The notes under the pieces are model-generated. The model had not been told where the DNA came from. It did not search any database and was given only the letters and a program-made list of their open reading frames with translations. 6,217 nucleotides of DNA from Chloroflexota bacterium. Its GTDB lineage: Bacteria; Chloroflexota; Anaerolineae; Promineifilales; Promineifilaceae. The position numbers and the translations under genes are program-made. Positions 5,112-6,217 of the stretch are shown one piece after another (the stretch's first letter is position 1; each line of letters starts with the position of its first letter). Location of the stretch: NCBI GenBank assembly GCA_024223125.1, contig JAAEOP010000770.1, forward strand, positions 1-6,217. The letters are read 5' to 3'.

Positions 5112-6217
5112 TTGGAAAAAGTTGGCCCCTATAAAATACTGGCAGAAGTGGGTAAAGGCTCTACGGCGCGAGTGTACCGAGCGTGGGATGAAGCGCAGGC
5201 TCTGGAGGTAGCTGTAAAGCTCATGTCGGCCCGTATAAGCCATCAGGAATTGTATGCGGAGCGGGTGTCGGAACAGGTCACGGCCGTTAACCAACTGCAA
5301 CATCCCCATATTCTGCCTGTGCTGGAAACAGGAATGCATGACGGCCGTCTTTACCTGGTCATACCCTTTATGAAAGGGGGAACTTTACGCTCCCGATTGG
5401 ACGATGGTAGCCTGCCACAAGCAGAATTGTGGCAAATGATGCGCCAGGTAGCCTCGGCTCTGGACAGCTCTCAAGCCGCCGGAATTTCTCACCTGGATAT
5501 AAAGCCCACCAATATTTTATTCAACCGGAAGGGAAATGCTTTTGTGGCTGATTATGGTTTGATGCAGGCCATAGATGTGACACTTCATGCTTCTGGATTG
5601 CCGGGAACATTAGCTTATATGTCGCCGGAACTGTTTGTGGGTGGAGGAACAGACGGCCGTGCCGATCAATACAGTCTGGCAATTGTGGCTTTTGAGAGCT
5701 TGTCTGGTCAACTGCCATTTAGCGGCAATGTGACCCAACTCATGTTCAAGCAGGTGCATGAATCGCCACCACTGGAACTGTTACATGATGATGAGTTGGC
5801 TCAGGTTTTGGGTCAGGCGCTGGCCAAAAAACCGGATGAACGCTTTAATACCACCTCCGAGTTTGTCATGGCGTTAACTGCGGCCGTGTTATCTGTGGCC
5901 GCAGATGCAAATATGACGTTTATTATGGGGGCGACGCGGGCTGTGACCGATCCTGAACCGGAACCAGCAGCCGCATCTGTGGAACTCATTATAACCCCGG
6001 AGGAAGATGAACCTGAGGAGGCCAGCGATGCCACCTTGATTGCGCCCTCCCCTTTACGGCCGTTGCCCCTAACCACAGATATTGAGTCGGAAGAAGAACT
6101 GCATTTGGATGAAGCGCTGGATGATGTGCTTATTGCCTATGATAGTGACGCGACGATGATTGTAGCGCCCCCAACAGCGCCAAAGTTTCCAGAGGAAAGT
6201 GAACGACCCCCTGTGGC
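5112..6217 (+). CDS. Ser/Thr protein kinase with acidic, Thr-motif tail (3' partial)
   Basis: The frame is open from TTG at 5112 to the window end (368 codons plus two bases), so the C-terminus is missing. The kinase domain covers about 7-262: EVGKGSTARVYRAWD (glycine loop, 12-26), VAVK with Lys36, HPHILPV, catalytic loop H127-L-D129-I-K131-P-T-N134, D147-Y-G149 in place of DFG, GTLAYMSPE (165-173), and the ADQYSLAIVAFE helix F. Catalytic Asp129, Lys131, Asn134 and Asp147 are kept, so activity is plausible. The HRD Arg is Leu and DFG is DYG. The helix-C Glu is uncertain: the register suggests Gln55 or a one-residue shift to Glu54. Thr157 and Ser161 in the activation segment could be phosphorylated. 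Residues about 283-368 are an acidic Pro/Ala/Glu linker with SDATLI (305-310) and SDATMI (345-350), which may be phospho-sites for FHA domains. Whether a membrane helix or sensor domain follows is unknown. It lies 56 bases after the first kinase and is probably part of the same module. Confidence 0.88.
   Translation, partial: MEKVGPYKILAEVGKGSTARVYRAWDEAQALEVAVKLMSARISHQELYAERVSEQVTAVNQLQHPHILPVLETGMHDGRLYLVIPFMKGGTLRSRLDDGSLPQAELWQMMRQVASALDSSQAAGISHLDIKPTNILFNRKGNAFVADYGLMQAIDVTLHASGLPGTLAYMSPELFVGGGTDGRADQYSLAIVAFESLSGQLPFSGNVTQLMFKQVHESPPLELLHDDELAQVLGQALAKKPDERFNTTSEFVMALTAAVLSVAADANMTFIMGATRAVTDPEPEPAAASVELIITPEEDEPEEASDATLIAPSPLRPLPLTTDIESEEELHLDEALDDVLIAYDSDATMIVAPPTAPKFPEESERPPV

Larger units (their letters stand above)
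224..6062. repeat. Dispersed iterated palindrome CGGCCG (22 copies)
   Basis: CGGCCG starts at 224, 263, 413, 419, 1430, 1780, 1954, 2512, 2630, 2842, 2928, 3042, 3049, 3210, 3387, 3751, 4880, 5281, 5342, 5654, 5881 and 6057. At about 48% G+C, roughly one copy is expected in this length. Seven copies extend to ACGGCCGT and four to GCGGCCGC. All three codon phases are used (13 as NCG-GCC-GNN, 7 as NNC-GGC-CGN, 2 as CGG-CCG), so no single peptide motif explains them. None lies in the intergenic regions. It is a DNA-level signature, similar in kind to HIP1 of cyanobacteria. Confidence 0.8.

Overview
The window carries five protein genes, all on the + strand, and no RNA gene, transposon or CRISPR array that I can see. 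Base composition is mid-range (about half G+C by eye). The organism is probably a member of the Chloroflexota (Anaerolineae-like). The grounds are a stand-alone BTAD/SARP-type regulator of the style common there, Ser/Thr kinases and FHA proteins in one cluster, frequent GTG/TTG starts, and a contractile-injection-type tail gene on a chromosome-like background. This assignment is inference from gene style, not from a marker gene.

Layout. (1) Positions 1-936 hold the 3' part of a gene that fuses an FHA (phosphothreonine-binding) domain, a long Pro/Glu/Ala/Lys linker and a P2-gpI-like tail/baseplate domain (Tail_P2_I / TIGR02242 type). That domain is found in phage tails and in extracellular contractile injection systems (eCIS). 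(2) Positions 937-1241 are an AT-rich spacer without a gene. It holds a good sigma70-type promoter (TTGACA-17-TAAGAT), a perfect 10-bp inverted repeat overlapping its start region, a 10-bp direct repeat and smaller palindromes. (3) Positions 1242-5055 look like one operon: a BTAD regulator, then a membrane protein with an external VWA/Ig-like part and a cytoplasmic FHA domain, then a Ser/Thr kinase whose TTG start overlaps the previous stop by 4 bases. (4) After a 56-base gap with a weak promoter candidate, a second Ser/Thr kinase begins at 5112 and runs off the window end. Its tail carries repeated SDAT[LM]I motifs.

Reading of the whole. The genes provide pThr writers (two kinases), pThr readers (two FHA domains, one of them on a structural tail component), a transmembrane sensor-like protein and a transcription factor. 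Together they resemble the threonine-phosphorylation control known for type VI secretion (PpkA/Fha), apparently applied here to a contractile injection system. The link is inferred from gene order and from the FHA-tail fusion. No phosphatase and no other CIS gene lies in the window, so the hypothesis depends on the flanking sequence.

A separate DNA-level signal is the palindrome CGGCCG. It occurs 22 times, roughly 18-fold more than base composition predicts, in all three codon phases and only inside genes. It behaves like a genome-wide iterated palindrome comparable to cyanobacterial HIP1.
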